Positions 51,953-60,149 of a stretch of 64,000 bases of DNA are shown in pieces. The notes beneath the pieces are model-generated. The model was not told the DNA's origin. It saw only the letters and a list, made by a program, of their open reading frames with translations, and made no database searches. The translations under genes and the position numbers were made by a program. Origin of the DNA: Ancylobacter crimeensis. Its GTDB lineage: Bacteria > Pseudomonadota > Alphaproteobacteria > Rhizobiales > Xanthobacteraceae. The stretch lies in NCBI RefSeq assembly GCF_023016805.1, contig NZ_JALKCH010000003.1, forward strand, positions 248,001 through 312,000, read 5' to 3'. Numbering within the stretch: position 1 is the first letter of the stretch; each line of letters starts with the position of its first letter.

Positions 51953-52441
51953 TCAGTAGGGTGAGACGCATTGCTGGCGCGGTCCGCCATAGGGCTGGAA
52001 GCTGTTGTCCGACGCGCGATAGGACCGATAGGTCTGCGAGCACCAGGCGACATGATTGTTCCACGCCGCGCGGTTCTGGTTGGCGGCGGCGGAGGCCGCC
52101 ATGCCGCCGAGCAGCAGCCCGCCGATCACGCCGGCCGCCACGGCGGCACCGTCGTCGTGGCGGTAATAGCCCCCGCGATAATAACCGGGACCGCCGCGGG
52201 GCGGCGGCGGACGATAGCCGGGCCCGCCGCCCGGACCACCCGGCGGAGGCGGACGATAGCCGGGGCCACCACCCGGACCGCGGGGCGGCGGGCCGCCGGG
52301 ACCACCCGGGCCGCCGGGCGGTGGCGGCCACTGCACCAGCGTGACCGAGGCCGGCGCGGCTGGAGTTACCGGCATGAAGGGGGCCGCAACCGCCGGCGCG
52401 GAGATGCCGGCGATCAGAATGGCGGCGAAAAGCTGTTTCAT
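51953..52441 (-). CDS. BA14K-like exported Gly/Pro/Tyr-rich protein
   Basis: The 162-residue product has a signal peptide ([20 protein letters not shown]), a low-complexity Gly-Pro-Arg region with two [18 protein letters not shown] repeats, a hydrophobic glycine zipper ([20 protein letters not shown]) and a C-terminal BA14K-type motif ([20 protein letters not shown], then [12 protein letters not shown]). BA14K proteins are envelope immunogens of rhizobia and Brucella. The function is unknown. Confidence 0.85.
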   Translation of the reverse strand: MKQLFAAILIAGISAPAVAAPFMPVTPAAPASVTLVQWPPPPGGPGGPGGPPPRGPGGGPGYRPPPPGGPGGGPGYRPPPPRGGPGYYRGGYYRHDDGAAVAAGVIGGLLLGGMAASAAANQNRAAWNNHVAWCSQTYRSYRASDNSFQPYGGPRQQCVSPY

Positions 52442-52699
52442 AGTGCCTCCCACGTATTCCGGGCCGTGGAGCCGGGAACTGTCCTACGCCTTCAATCTAG
52501 GACGCTGCGGCAGCTCTTCCACCCCTCAGGATACCGAAAGCGTGGATCGGCCAGCTCGATTTCGTCCCCTTGCAACGCGCGGACGCGGCCTGCGCTCCAC
52601 CGAGGCATCATCGGCGGCCGGATGGCGGTATCGAGCCCCCAGCCCCCGCCACCCGGCCACCCCCGCGCATCATGCTGCGCGGATGCCATGCCGCGGCGT

Positions 52700-53158
52700 C
52701 TACTGCGCGCCGGCCTTCATATCCTCGGCCTGCTTGAACAGCGCGTCGAAGCGTTTCTTGGCGCCGCCGGGGTTCTTCACCTTCTTGGCCTCATCGAGAT
52801 TCGGCCAGTCGGTGCCGACCACGATGAGGGCGACCATGCCCATGCCGGCATGGGGCATGCAGCGCACGCCATAGACGCCTGCCTTGTCCACCGTGACGGT
52901 GACGTCCTTGCTGAACTCACCCTTCCACGGGGTCGCGCCTTCCGGGATCATGCCCTCGATGCTCTCGGCATTGTGGCTGGGATCGGTGGCGACGAAATGG
53001 ATGGTATCGCCGGGATTGGCCTTGATGAAGTTCGGCTCGAACACCATGCGACCGCCCGAGGGGGTCTGGTTGAGCATCTTCACCTCGATCTCCGCCGCGC
53101 CGGCGGAAGCGGTGAAAGCGAGCGCGAAACACGCGCTGATGGCGAAAAGCCTCGACAT
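52700..53158 (-). CDS. Pseudoazurin (type I copper protein)
   Basis: The 152-residue protein has a signal peptide (LFAISACFALAFTASAGAA) and a cupredoxin with copper ligands His in SHNAESIEGMIPEG and Cys-His-Met in VRCMPHAGMGMVALIVVG. It shuttles electrons to nitrite or nitrous oxide reductase or to other enzymes in the periplasm. No denitrification gene lies near it in the window. A TGATCC/GGATCA inverted repeat lies upstream. Confidence 0.93.
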   Translation of the reverse strand: MSRLFAISACFALAFTASAGAAEIEVKMLNQTPSGGRMVFEPNFIKANPGDTIHFVATDPSHNAESIEGMIPEGATPWKGEFSKDVTVTVDKAGVYGVRCMPHAGMGMVALIVVGTDWPNLDEAKKVKNPGGAKKRFDALFKQAEDMKAGAQ

Positions 53159-53564
53159 GAACGTCCTCCATCGTCTTTGGATCTTGTCCGGAAACAGGCC
53201 CGGAACGCACGGGGTCAGCCCATGCAGATGACGAGAGGGTGAGTAACATTTGATCCATAATCGAGGATCAGGAACTTTTGGAAAAAAATGAGCGCCGAAT
53301 TGACGCATACTGAATTTCTTTAAAAAGAACGATTCCAGATTGTAGACGACACAATGAATGAGCTTGTCATTTTCAACAAATAACGAAGAGAGCGTCATCC
53401 ATTGCAGGCAAAAGACGAATCCATCGCTCGACGACAGGTGTCTTACGCTTGGTCATATCGGAAAATCCGGACGTCCTCGCCGCTCCAGGCACGCTGCCGC
53501 GGCTGTGAGCGGCCGTCGGGGCCGGACCAATCTGCCGCACCCCAGCATGCGACCGTCGAGACGC
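53159..53564. other. Spacer upstream of pseudoazurin
   Basis: No gene is supported here. TGATCC (53251-53256) and GGATCA (53265-53270) form an inverted repeat about 95-110 bases upstream of the pseudoazurin start, a possible CRP/FNR-like site, though not the classic TTGAT-N4-ATCAA. The region 53270-53400 is AT-rich. Confidence 0.4.
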
Positions 53565-53593
53565 AAAAAAGGCCGGGTTGCCCCGGCCTTTTT
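53565..53593. terminator. Rho-independent terminator after the cold shock gene
   Basis: AAAAAAGGCCGGG, loop TTGC, CCCGGCCTTTTT. A perfect stem with T-runs on both strands. It lies after the 3' end of the minus-strand cold shock gene (53643). Confidence 0.9.
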
Positions 53594-53642
53594 ATCTCGG
53601 CACATCAGCCCGCCCGGATTTCCGGGCCGGCCGGCGCAGCAA

Positions 53643-53852
53643 TCACGCAGCCTGCAGGTTGCCGGCCGAGGACTTGCCCGAACGGCGGTCCGTCTCGATC
53701 TCGTAGGAGATCTTCTGACCGTCATTGAGGCTGGTCATGCCAGCGCGCTCGACAGCAGAGATGTGCACGAACACATCCGGGCCGCCGTTATCCGGCTGAA
53801 TGAAACCATAGCCCTTCTGGCCGTTGAACCACTTAACAGTACCCGTCGCCAT
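53643..53852 (-). CDS. Cold shock protein (CspA family)
   Basis: The 69-residue protein MATGTVKWFNGQKGYGFIQP and then VFVHISAVERAG has the RNP1 (KGYGFI) and RNP2 (VFVHI) motifs of the nucleic-acid-binding OB fold. It acts as an RNA chaperone. A long leader (from about 54000) and a strong terminator fit a stand-alone, post-transcriptionally controlled csp gene. Confidence 0.95.
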   Translation of the reverse strand: MATGTVKWFNGQKGYGFIQPDNGGPDVFVHISAVERAGMTSLNDGQKISYEIETDRRSGKSSAGNLQAA

Positions 53853-54186
53853 GACGATATCCTTTACGTCGACGTAGAAATGCGGCCGCCCACCTATAGG
53901 CGAGCGCTGGTTTGTCATCGATTTGAGAGGAATTTCGCTGGGGCGCGCAAGGCGCGCTGCACAAAGTTCAACGTGCAAGATCGATGGGCGAAACCCTACA
54001 CACCATGTACCAGAATTGCAAGCCGTCAGCCGAGCAGGAGGCGAAAAGTCGGCCGAACATCGCGCGGCGCGGAGGGAAAGACCCGCCGTTCCTAGACGAA
54101 TACATTCCCGTCACGCATCAGGCTTTCCTCACCGGCAATGTCCCGTGAGGCCTCGACAAGATGCGGATATATACAGAAAAATTGCG
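53853..54186. other. Spacer between the cold shock gene and tRNA-His
   Basis: No gene is supported in these 334 bases. It holds the untranslated leader of the cold shock gene, which in other bacteria folds to control translation at low temperature. No specific structure is assigned here. Confidence 0.35.
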
Positions 54187-54263
54187 TGGTACAGCTGGGT
54201 GGGCTCGAACCACCGACCTCCGGTTCCACAGACCGGCGCTCTAACCAACTGAGCTACAGCTGC
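54187..54263 (-). tRNA. tRNA-His (anticodon GTG)
   Basis: On the minus strand the 77-base cloverleaf starts GCAGCTGTAGCTCAGTTGGT; the anticodon stem and loop are CCGGT-CTGTGGA-ACCGG, giving anticodon GTG. The T arm is GGTGG-TTCGAGC-CCACC, and the 3' CCA is encoded. The acceptor stem pairs G1 with U72, the discriminator is A73, and no G-1 is encoded opposite C73. That form is known from alphaproteobacterial tRNA-His. Confidence 0.95.
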
Positions 54264-54377
54264 ATGTGCGATGCGGCGCGGAACCTACTTGCCTCGCCCG
54301 CGCTTTGCAAGCGCCCCGTCGCACACTGCCAACAGCAATGCGCGACGGTGGAAAAGCCCTCGCCCGTGCAGCCCCGC

Positions 54378-55211
54378 TCAGTGCGAGAACAGCACCGGAA
54401 TGGTGGCCTTGTCGAGCATGTCGCGGGTCACCCCGCCCAGCACGAATTCCCGCAGCCGCGAATGGCCGTAGCCCCCCATCACGATGAGGTCGATCTCGCG
54501 GGCGACCGCTTCCTTCAGGATGCAGTCGGCGACGCTCTCACTGCCCTCAGGCGCCAGACGGCGCAGTTCCACATGCTTGTCGTGGCGGGCGAGGTGGCGG
54601 GCGAGATCGGCGCCGGGCACTTCGTCCGCCTTGCTGCGCGCCTGCACCACCACCGCCTCGACGAAGCTCGCCTGCGGCAGGAAGGGGCGCGCCTCCGCCA
54701 CCGCGCGCGCCGCGGTGCGCCCGCCATCCCATGCCACCATAATGCGGCGGGCCGAGAAGGGCTTCTGCTGGTTGCGCGGCACCAGCAGCACCGGGCGGCC
54801 CGAATCGAACAGCACGGCCTCGGTCACCACCTCGTCGGAGCCGATCTGGTCGCGATCGGGCTGGCCGACCACGGTAAGGTCGTAGAGCCGGGCCATCACG
54901 CCCACCTCTTCCGCCGCACCGCCCAGCGAACCGTCGATCTGCCGGACCTCGCCGGTCAGCCCCATGGACCGGGCCGCCTCGGTGAAGCGCATGACGGCCG
55001 CGTCGGCGAGCTTCTGGCTCTCCTGCCGCTGCACGTCGATGAACTCGGTCGAGAAGGCCTCGGTATAGACCGGGGGAATGCTGATCGCGTAGGTGACGGC
55101 GACGCCGGTGAGGTGGGCGTCGAGTTCGGCAGCAAGCGAGACGGCGAAATCGGTGGCGACATCGGGTCCTTCGCCCATCTTGAGGTTTACCAGAACGTCA
55201 CGGATCATCAT
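54378..55211 (-). CDS. Universal stress protein (tandem UspA domains)
   Basis: The 277-residue protein has two Usp domains: MIRDVLVNLKMGEGPDVATD at the start and ARRIMVAWDGGRTAARAVAE in the middle. The C-terminal nucleotide-binding loop is LIVMGGYGHSRLREFVLGGV with VTRDMLDKATIPVLF. It is a cytoplasmic stress protein. The ATG at 55211 has GGGAGG 6 bases before. It is divergent from the ABC permease across 45 bases, so promoters overlap. Confidence 0.9.
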   Translation of the reverse strand: MMIRDVLVNLKMGEGPDVATDFAVSLAAELDAHLTGVAVTYAISIPPVYTEAFSTEFIDVQRQESQKLADAAVMRFTEAARSMGLTGEVRQIDGSLGGAAEEVGVMARLYDLTVVGQPDRDQIGSDEVVTEAVLFDSGRPVLLVPRNQQKPFSARRIMVAWDGGRTAARAVAEARPFLPQASFVEAVVVQARSKADEVPGADLARHLARHDKHVELRRLAPEGSESVADCILKEAVAREIDLIVMGGYGHSRLREFVLGGVTRDMLDKATIPVLFSH

Positions 55212-55256
55212 TGCCATCCTCCCGCTTGCGTCTTGCGCAATCTTTAGGCCGGAAAG

Positions 55257-56138
55257 GTGAAACCGGCCTTGCGCTCGGTCAAGCGCGACCTTGGCAGCGC
55301 TGCCCCGCGCCCCGCCCGCTCGCCCGCGCCCGCGCGCTGGGGTAAGGAGCAGGCACGCAGCGCGCCACCGCAGCCGGAGACCGCCTTGGCCATCCTTCGC
55401 CCGCTTCTCGTCACCCTCGTCCTGCTCGGCCTGTGGGAAGCGGCGGTGCGGCTCATCGGCATCCCCGCCTATATCCTGCCGGGACCGCTGCGCATCGGGC
55501 GGGCGCTCGTGGACAACCGGGCGATTCTCGCCGCCAACGCCGCGATCACTCTGGGCGAGATGGTGCTCGGCCTGCTGTGCGGGGCCCTGCTCGGCATCGC
55601 CTGCGCGCTGATGATGGCCTTCTCCCCGCTGGCGCTGCGGGCGCTGCGCCCGGTTCTGCTGGTGGCGCAGGCGCTGCCCGTCTTCGCCATCGCGCCGCTT
55701 CTCGTCATCTGGTTCGGCTTCGGACTCGCCTCGAAGATCGTGATGGCGAGCCTCATCATCTTCTTCCCCGTCGCCTCGGCCTTCCATGACGGGCTGGCGC
55801 GGGCCGACCAGGGGCTCGTGGATCTCGCCCGGCTGCACGGCGCCGGGCGGATGGCGCTGCTGCGTCATATCCGCATCCCCGCGGCGCTGCCCGCGCTCGC
55901 CTCGGGCCTCAGGGTCGCGACCGCGGCGGCGCCGATCGGCGCGGTCGTCGGCGAATGGGTGGGCTCTTCCGCCGGGCTCGGCTACCTGATGATCTATTCC
56001 AATGCGCGGATGCAGACCGACATGGTCTTCGCCGCGCTTGCCATCCTGCTGGCGGTCGCGCTGGTGCTGTTCGCTCTGATCGACCGCCTTCTCACCCGGA
56101 TGCTGCCCTGGGCGCCGGAAACCGGAAACGCTGGGTGA
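55257..56138 (+). CDS. ABC transporter permease, likely thiamine precursor uptake (ThiX-like)
   Basis: The 293-residue protein starts at GTG 55257, or more likely at TTG 55386 because the first 43 residues are low-complexity and GGAG precedes that TTG. It has six membrane segments and the BPD_transp_1 loop motif region HGAGRMALLRHIRIPAALPA, then GAVVGEWVGSSAGLGYLM. It resembles permeases paired with NMT1-type binding proteins. The binding protein lies downstream behind a TPP riboswitch; no ATPase gene is in the window. Confidence 0.82.
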   Translation: MKPALRSVKRDLGSAAPRPARSPAPARWGKEQARSAPPQPETALAILRPLLVTLVLLGLWEAAVRLIGIPAYILPGPLRIGRALVDNRAILAANAAITLGEMVLGLLCGALLGIACALMMAFSPLALRALRPVLLVAQALPVFAIAPLLVIWFGFGLASKIVMASLIIFFPVASAFHDGLARADQGLVDLARLHGAGRMALLRHIRIPAALPALASGLRVATAAAPIGAVVGEWVGSSAGLGYLMIYSNARMQTDMVFAALAILLAVALVLFALIDRLLTRMLPWAPETGNAG

Positions 56139-56233
56139 AGACCGGCACGCATCGTGCTTTGCTTCATCGCGCGGGAGTGGCGCCAAAGATCATCCACGGC
56201 CGACCTGTAGGCTTGCCTTTCCGGTGAGGAACC

Positions 56234-57160
56234 ATGACGTCGCGCGAGGTGATCTACGAGGCTCTGGTCGATGTGTTCGAGCGCTCGCCTGTCGCCATCT
56301 GCATCGCGACCTGCGAATATGTGTCCCGTTACGTGATGGTGAACCCGGCCTATCTCCAGCTCATCGGCAAGGGCTGGGAGGAGATTGCCGGCCAGCCGCT
56401 CGTCCTCGACACGGTCCGCGCGCTCGACGACCCCAATCGTCTGCGCCGGCGGCACATGCTGGAGACGGCCGGCCATTTCCAGCTCGAGGAGGTCGACCTG
56501 CTCCACGCCTCCGGCCGGATCGTGCCCACCCTCATCTCGACCCAGCGGCGCGTCATCAATGGCGAACCGGTCGATATCGAGATCATCATCGACAATTCCG
56601 AGCGCAAGGCGTTCGAGCGCAGCATCCTGGAAGCCGCCTTCACCGATGTGATGACCGGCCTGCCGAACCGCGCCGCCTTCGACAGCCGGCTCGGCGCCAT
56701 GACTGCGCCCGAGCGGACCGAGGGCGCCCTTGGCCTCGCCTTCCTCGACCTCAACGGCTTCAAGACCATCAATGACCGCTACGGCCACCGCATGGGCGAT
56801 GCGCTGCTGCGCGTGGTGGCCGACCGGCTGCGGACCAGCATGCGTTCCGGCGATTTCGTGGCCCGGCTCGGCGGCGATGAATTCGGCGTGCTGTTCGACC
56901 TGCCGGCCGAGGCGCCGCCGGCCGACCCGGCCGCGCGCTTCCGCCCGCTCGCGCAGGACATCTGCCGCGACATCCGCATCGAAGGGCATGCACTGCCCAT
57001 CGGCGCAGCGGTCGGCGTCGCGGTTGCCACGCGCCCGGCCGATGGAGAGAGCCTGCTGCACCTCGCCGACAGCCTGATGTACGCCGCCAAGGCCACGGGC
57101 CGGCCGATCGAGGTGTTCGGCCAGCACGTCTCCCTCATGGCCACCGGCCCGCTGCGCTGA
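56234..57160 (+). CDS. PAS-GGDEF diguanylate cyclase
   Basis: The 308-residue protein has an N-terminal PAS domain (FERSPVAICIATCEYVSRYV, MVNPAYLQLIGKGWEEIAG) and a C-terminal GGDEF domain (VMTGLPNRAAFDSRLGAM, FLDLNGFKTINDRYGHRMGD, VARLGGDEFGVLF, IGAAVGVAVATRPADG). It should make cyclic-di-GMP from GTP. The GGDEF motif is intact. It sits between the permease and the riboswitch-controlled binding protein, an unusual insertion in a transport locus. Confidence 0.9.
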   Translation: MTSREVIYEALVDVFERSPVAICIATCEYVSRYVMVNPAYLQLIGKGWEEIAGQPLVLDTVRALDDPNRLRRRHMLETAGHFQLEEVDLLHASGRIVPTLISTQRRVINGEPVDIEIIIDNSERKAFERSILEAAFTDVMTGLPNRAAFDSRLGAMTAPERTEGALGLAFLDLNGFKTINDRYGHRMGDALLRVVADRLRTSMRSGDFVARLGGDEFGVLFDLPAEAPPADPAARFRPLAQDICRDIRIEGHALPIGAAVGVAVATRPADGESLLHLADSLMYAAKATGRPIEVFGQHVSLMATGPLR

Positions 57161-57214
57161 GGCGGCCTCTTCCCTGCATTGCCCGCGCCCGCCGGCTCTG
57201 CTAGCGTCCGCTCG

Positions 57215-57300
57215 TCCGAGGGGTGTCTCGCAAGAGGCTGAGATGGCGGTTCCGCCAGACCCTTTGAACCTGATCCGGGTCATGCCGGCGAAGGGACGGA
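57215..57300 (+). ncRNA. TPP riboswitch (THI element)
   Basis: The core matches the TPP aptamer: GGGGTGTC, then GGCTGAGATGGCG, then AGACCCTTTGAACCTGATCC and GGGTCATGCCGGCGAAGGGA. P1 is TCCG (57215-57218) with CGGA (57297-57300). It lies 88 bases upstream of the ATG of the binding protein gene, so it should lower its expression when thiamine pyrophosphate is plentiful. Confidence 0.95.
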
Positions 57301-57320
57301 GCAAGGGCGGGGCGCCACAT

Positions 57321-57384
57321 CGGGCAGCCTGTGCCCGAAGATCCCCCATAAGCTCGTGCTCCGGGTCTCCCCAAACAGGAGATC
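57321..57384 (+). promoter_or_regulatory. Candidate expression platform of the TPP riboswitch with SD-sequestering hairpin
   Basis: CGGGCA-GCCTG-TGCCCG (57321-57337) is a small hairpin. GGTCTCC (57364-57370), loop CCAAACA, and GGAGATC (57378-57384) can pair with six Watson-Crick and one G-U pair and would mask the ribosome binding site GGAG just before ATG 57388. Control by blocking translation is an inference from these pairings. Confidence 0.55.
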
Positions 57385-57387
57385 CAC

Positions 57388-58356
57388 ATGCTGAAGTCCT
57401 TGATGCGCCGAACCTGTGCCGCCGCGCTGGCCGGCACCCTCGCCCTCCCGCTGGTTCTCGCCGCGGTGCCGGCGCAGGCCGCCGAAAAGCTCACCGTGCT
57501 GCTCGACTGGTACGTCAACCCCGACCATGCCCCGCTCGTGATCGCCAAGGAGAAGGGCTATTTCGAAGCCGCGGGCCTCGATGTCGACCTCATCGCGCCG
57601 GCCGATCCCGCCGCGCCGCCGCGCCTCGTCGCCGCCGGGCAGGCGGAGATCGCGGTCGGCTACCAGCCGAATCTCTATCTCGCGGTGAAGGAGGGCCTGC
57701 CGCTGGTGCGGTTCGGGACGCTCGTCTCCACCCCCCTCACCGCCGTCGCGGTGCTGAAGGACGGGCCGATCCGCTCGCTCGCCGACCTCAAGGGCAGGAC
57801 CGTCGGCTATTCGGTGGCGGGCCTCGAGGACGCGCTGCTCGACGCGATGCTGGCCGATGCCGGGCTGAAGCCGTCCGACGTCACCAAGGTCAACGTCAAT
57901 TTCGCCCTCTCGCCCTCCCTCATCGCCGGCAAGGTGGACGCGGTGATCGGCGCCTATCGCAATTTCGAGCTCACCCAGATGAAGATCGAGGGCAAGGAGG
58001 GCCGTGCCTTCTTCCCGGAGGAGCACGGCGTGCCGGTGTTCGACGAGCTGATCTACCTCACGCGCCGCGATCTCGTCGCCGATCCGCGACTGAAAAAGTT
58101 CCTCTCCGCGGTGGAGCAGGCGACCATCTACATCCTCAACCACCCCGACGAGGCGTGGCAGGTGTTCGTGAAGGCCAACCCCAAGCTCGACGACGAGTTG
58201 AACCGCACCGCCTGGACCGACACGCTGCGCCGCTTCGCCCATACGCCGGGGGCGCTGGACGCCGAGCGCTACGCCCGGTTCGGCGTGTTCATGAAGGAGC
58301 ATGGGCTGATCGACACGGTGGAACCGGTTTCGACCTACGCGCCCGCATTGCCGTGA
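57388..58356 (+). CDS. ABC transporter substrate-binding protein, thiamine-precursor type (ThiY/NMT1-like)
   Basis: The 322-residue protein has a signal peptide (CAAALAGTLALPLVLAAVPA, ending AQAA) and an NMT1-type periplasmic binding domain (KLTVLLDWYVNPDHAPLVIA, AKEKGYFEAAGLDVDLIAPA, VAAGQAEIAVGYQPNLYLAV). The Trp/Tyr-containing site and LIAGKVDAVIGAYRNFEL fit the pyrimidine-binding members. A TPP riboswitch directly upstream supports uptake of a thiamine precursor such as hydroxymethylpyrimidine or formylaminopyrimidine. Confidence 0.92.
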   Translation: MLKSLMRRTCAAALAGTLALPLVLAAVPAQAAEKLTVLLDWYVNPDHAPLVIAKEKGYFEAAGLDVDLIAPADPAAPPRLVAAGQAEIAVGYQPNLYLAVKEGLPLVRFGTLVSTPLTAVAVLKDGPIRSLADLKGRTVGYSVAGLEDALLDAMLADAGLKPSDVTKVNVNFALSPSLIAGKVDAVIGAYRNFELTQMKIEGKEGRAFFPEEHGVPVFDELIYLTRRDLVADPRLKKFLSAVEQATIYILNHPDEAWQVFVKANPKLDDELNRTAWTDTLRRFAHTPGALDAERYARFGVFMKEHGLIDTVEPVSTYAPALP

Positions 58357-58772
58357 GAGGGCGCGGGATCGGGCGTTGTGATGACGGGCGCTCATGCGCA
58401 AGGCGTCATCCCGCCCGGAGACGTAGCCGCAGAGCCGGGATCGAACCGGTGCCCCAAAGGCCGGCCCGTCGCGCCGGCGATCCCGGCCGTCCCTGGTCCC
58501 GGCTCCACGCTTCGCTGCGGCCGGGATGCGGACGAAAGGCGGGACCGCGGGAGACGACGGGCGAAATGGCGGCGTCAGGCAGGCACTGCCATAGGATTCC
58601 GCATCCTGCCCGGACGACGCCGCCACCTTCTCTTCCGCTGGGTCATCCGTGACCATCAGGACACGGAACCGTCACGCGGCCACCGATCCATGCCCTCTCC
58701 GCCTTTGCCTCCTCGCCGCACGGTGCTACCGATGCGCCCGCATTCTTGCGCGCCCGAAGGACACCGCCCGGC
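58357..58772. repeat. Spacer with GTCATCCCG elements
   Basis: No gene is supported in these 416 bases. GTCATCCCG at 58405 and GGCCGGGATGCGGACG near 58520 bound a palindromic block (GAGCCGGGATCG, GATCCCGGCCGTCCCTGG inside). It belongs to the same repeat family as the elements in the GTA spacers. The rest is featureless. Confidence 0.5.
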
Positions 58773-60077
58773 ATGGGGAACGGCTTCTATCATCTGGTGG
58801 CGGTGCTCATGGGCGCCGCGGTCGGCCTCGTCGGCTCCGCCTTTCACGCGAGCGTCGAGGGTCTCTCCGAGGGCTGGCCGGCCTATCTGATGCATCGGCT
58901 GGGACTGGAGGGCCCCGCGCTCTACCTTGCCGGCGCCTGCGTCGGGGCGGCGATGGCGGTCGGGGCGCTCTATCTCGTGCGCCGCTTCGCGCCCGAGGCC
59001 GCCGGCTCCGGCGTGCCCGAGATCGAGGGCGCGATGGAGGGGCTGCGCATCGTGCGCTGGAAGCGCGTGCTGCCGGTGAAGTTCTTCGGCGGCATCCTCG
59101 CTTTGTCCTCCGGCATGGTGTTGGGCCGCGAAGGGCCGACGATCCATCTCGGCGCGTCGGTCGCCAAGGGCTTTTCCGACGCGATGCGCTGGGACGCCGA
59201 GGACATGCGCGGCCTGCTCGCCGCCGGCGGCGCGGCTGGCCTTGCGGCGGCGTTCAACGCCCCGCTCGCCGCCATTCTCTTCGTCATCGAGGAGACGCGG
59301 CGGCAGTTTCCCTACAGCCCGCGCACCTATATCGCGGTGATCCTGGCCTCGCTCTCCAGCGCGCTGGTTACCGAGTCGATCTCCGGCAATACGCCCTTCA
59401 TGTTCCTCGCCGTGCCGGAGATGGCGATGACCACCCTGCCCGTCTTCATCGGGCTCGGCCTGCTGCTCGGGGTGGTTGGCGTCGGCTTCAACCGCACGCT
59501 CATCTGGTTTCTGGACCATGTGCGCCGGCTCGGGCTGGCCTCGTCCTTCTACATCTTCCCCACATTGGTCGGCCTCGTGGTCGGCGTTCTGGTGTTCGTG
59601 CTGCCGGAGGCGACCCGGGGCGGCGAGCTGCTCGCGGTCGAGCTCGCGAAGGAGGGGCGTCCCCTCGGCGTGCTGGCGATGATCGTGCTGCTGCGCTTCG
59701 CCATGACCATGGCGAGCTATGCGACCGGCGTGGCCGGCGGCATTTTCGCGCCGATTCTCGCGCTCGCCACCACGCTCGGCCTGCTCTACGGCACCGCGAT
59801 CGGCCATCTGGTGGCGCTGCCGGACGGCACCCTGCCGGCCCTGGCCATCGCCGGCATGGGCGGGCTGTTCTCCGCCACCATCGGCGCGCCGCTCGTCGGC
59901 ATGGTGCTGGTGATGGAGCTGACGGGCGCCTATGCGATCCTGGTCCCGGTGATGCTCACCGCGATCTTCGCGCACATGGTGTTCCTCGCGCTCGGCGGCC
60001 GGCCGATCTACGAGGTGCTGCTGGAGCGCACCTTCGCCCTGGAGGCGGCGAGCCGGCCAGCCCCTCCGGGTGTGTGA
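58773..60077 (+). CDS. ClC family chloride channel/antiporter
   Basis: The 434-residue membrane protein has the three ClC selectivity segments: GSGVPEIEGAMEG, GREGPTIHLGASVAKGF with the gating Glu, and GGIFAPILALATTLG, followed by GMGGLFSATIGAPLVGMVL. It should exchange chloride for protons, or conduct chloride. ATG 58773 removes a nine-residue extension. It lies behind a repeat spacer, in its own unit, ahead of the convergent ABC gene. Confidence 0.92.
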   Translation: MGNGFYHLVAVLMGAAVGLVGSAFHASVEGLSEGWPAYLMHRLGLEGPALYLAGACVGAAMAVGALYLVRRFAPEAAGSGVPEIEGAMEGLRIVRWKRVLPVKFFGGILALSSGMVLGREGPTIHLGASVAKGFSDAMRWDAEDMRGLLAAGGAAGLAAAFNAPLAAILFVIEETRRQFPYSPRTYIAVILASLSSALVTESISGNTPFMFLAVPEMAMTTLPVFIGLGLLLGVVGVGFNRTLIWFLDHVRRLGLASSFYIFPTLVGLVVGVLVFVLPEATRGGELLAVELAKEGRPLGVLAMIVLLRFAMTMASYATGVAGGIFAPILALATTLGLLYGTAIGHLVALPDGTLPALAIAGMGGLFSATIGAPLVGMVLVMELTGAYAILVPVMLTAIFAHMVFLALGGRPIYEVLLERTFALEAASRPAPPGV

Positions 60078-60149
60078 ACCGCGCGCGTCGTGCCGTCGAT
60101 CAGGCGCTTCCACCTGACCGACGGGGATCTGCGCCGCGCCGTCTGCTCC

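Noticed and set aside
55212..56186. Upstream extension of the universal stress protein frame over the ABC permease
   Set aside because: The permease on the plus strand has membrane segments and family motifs; the extension is low-complexity.
58378..58890. A plus-strand frame in the spacer before the ClC gene
   Set aside because: It consists of the palindromic repeat block and basic low-complexity sequence, with no conserved pattern.
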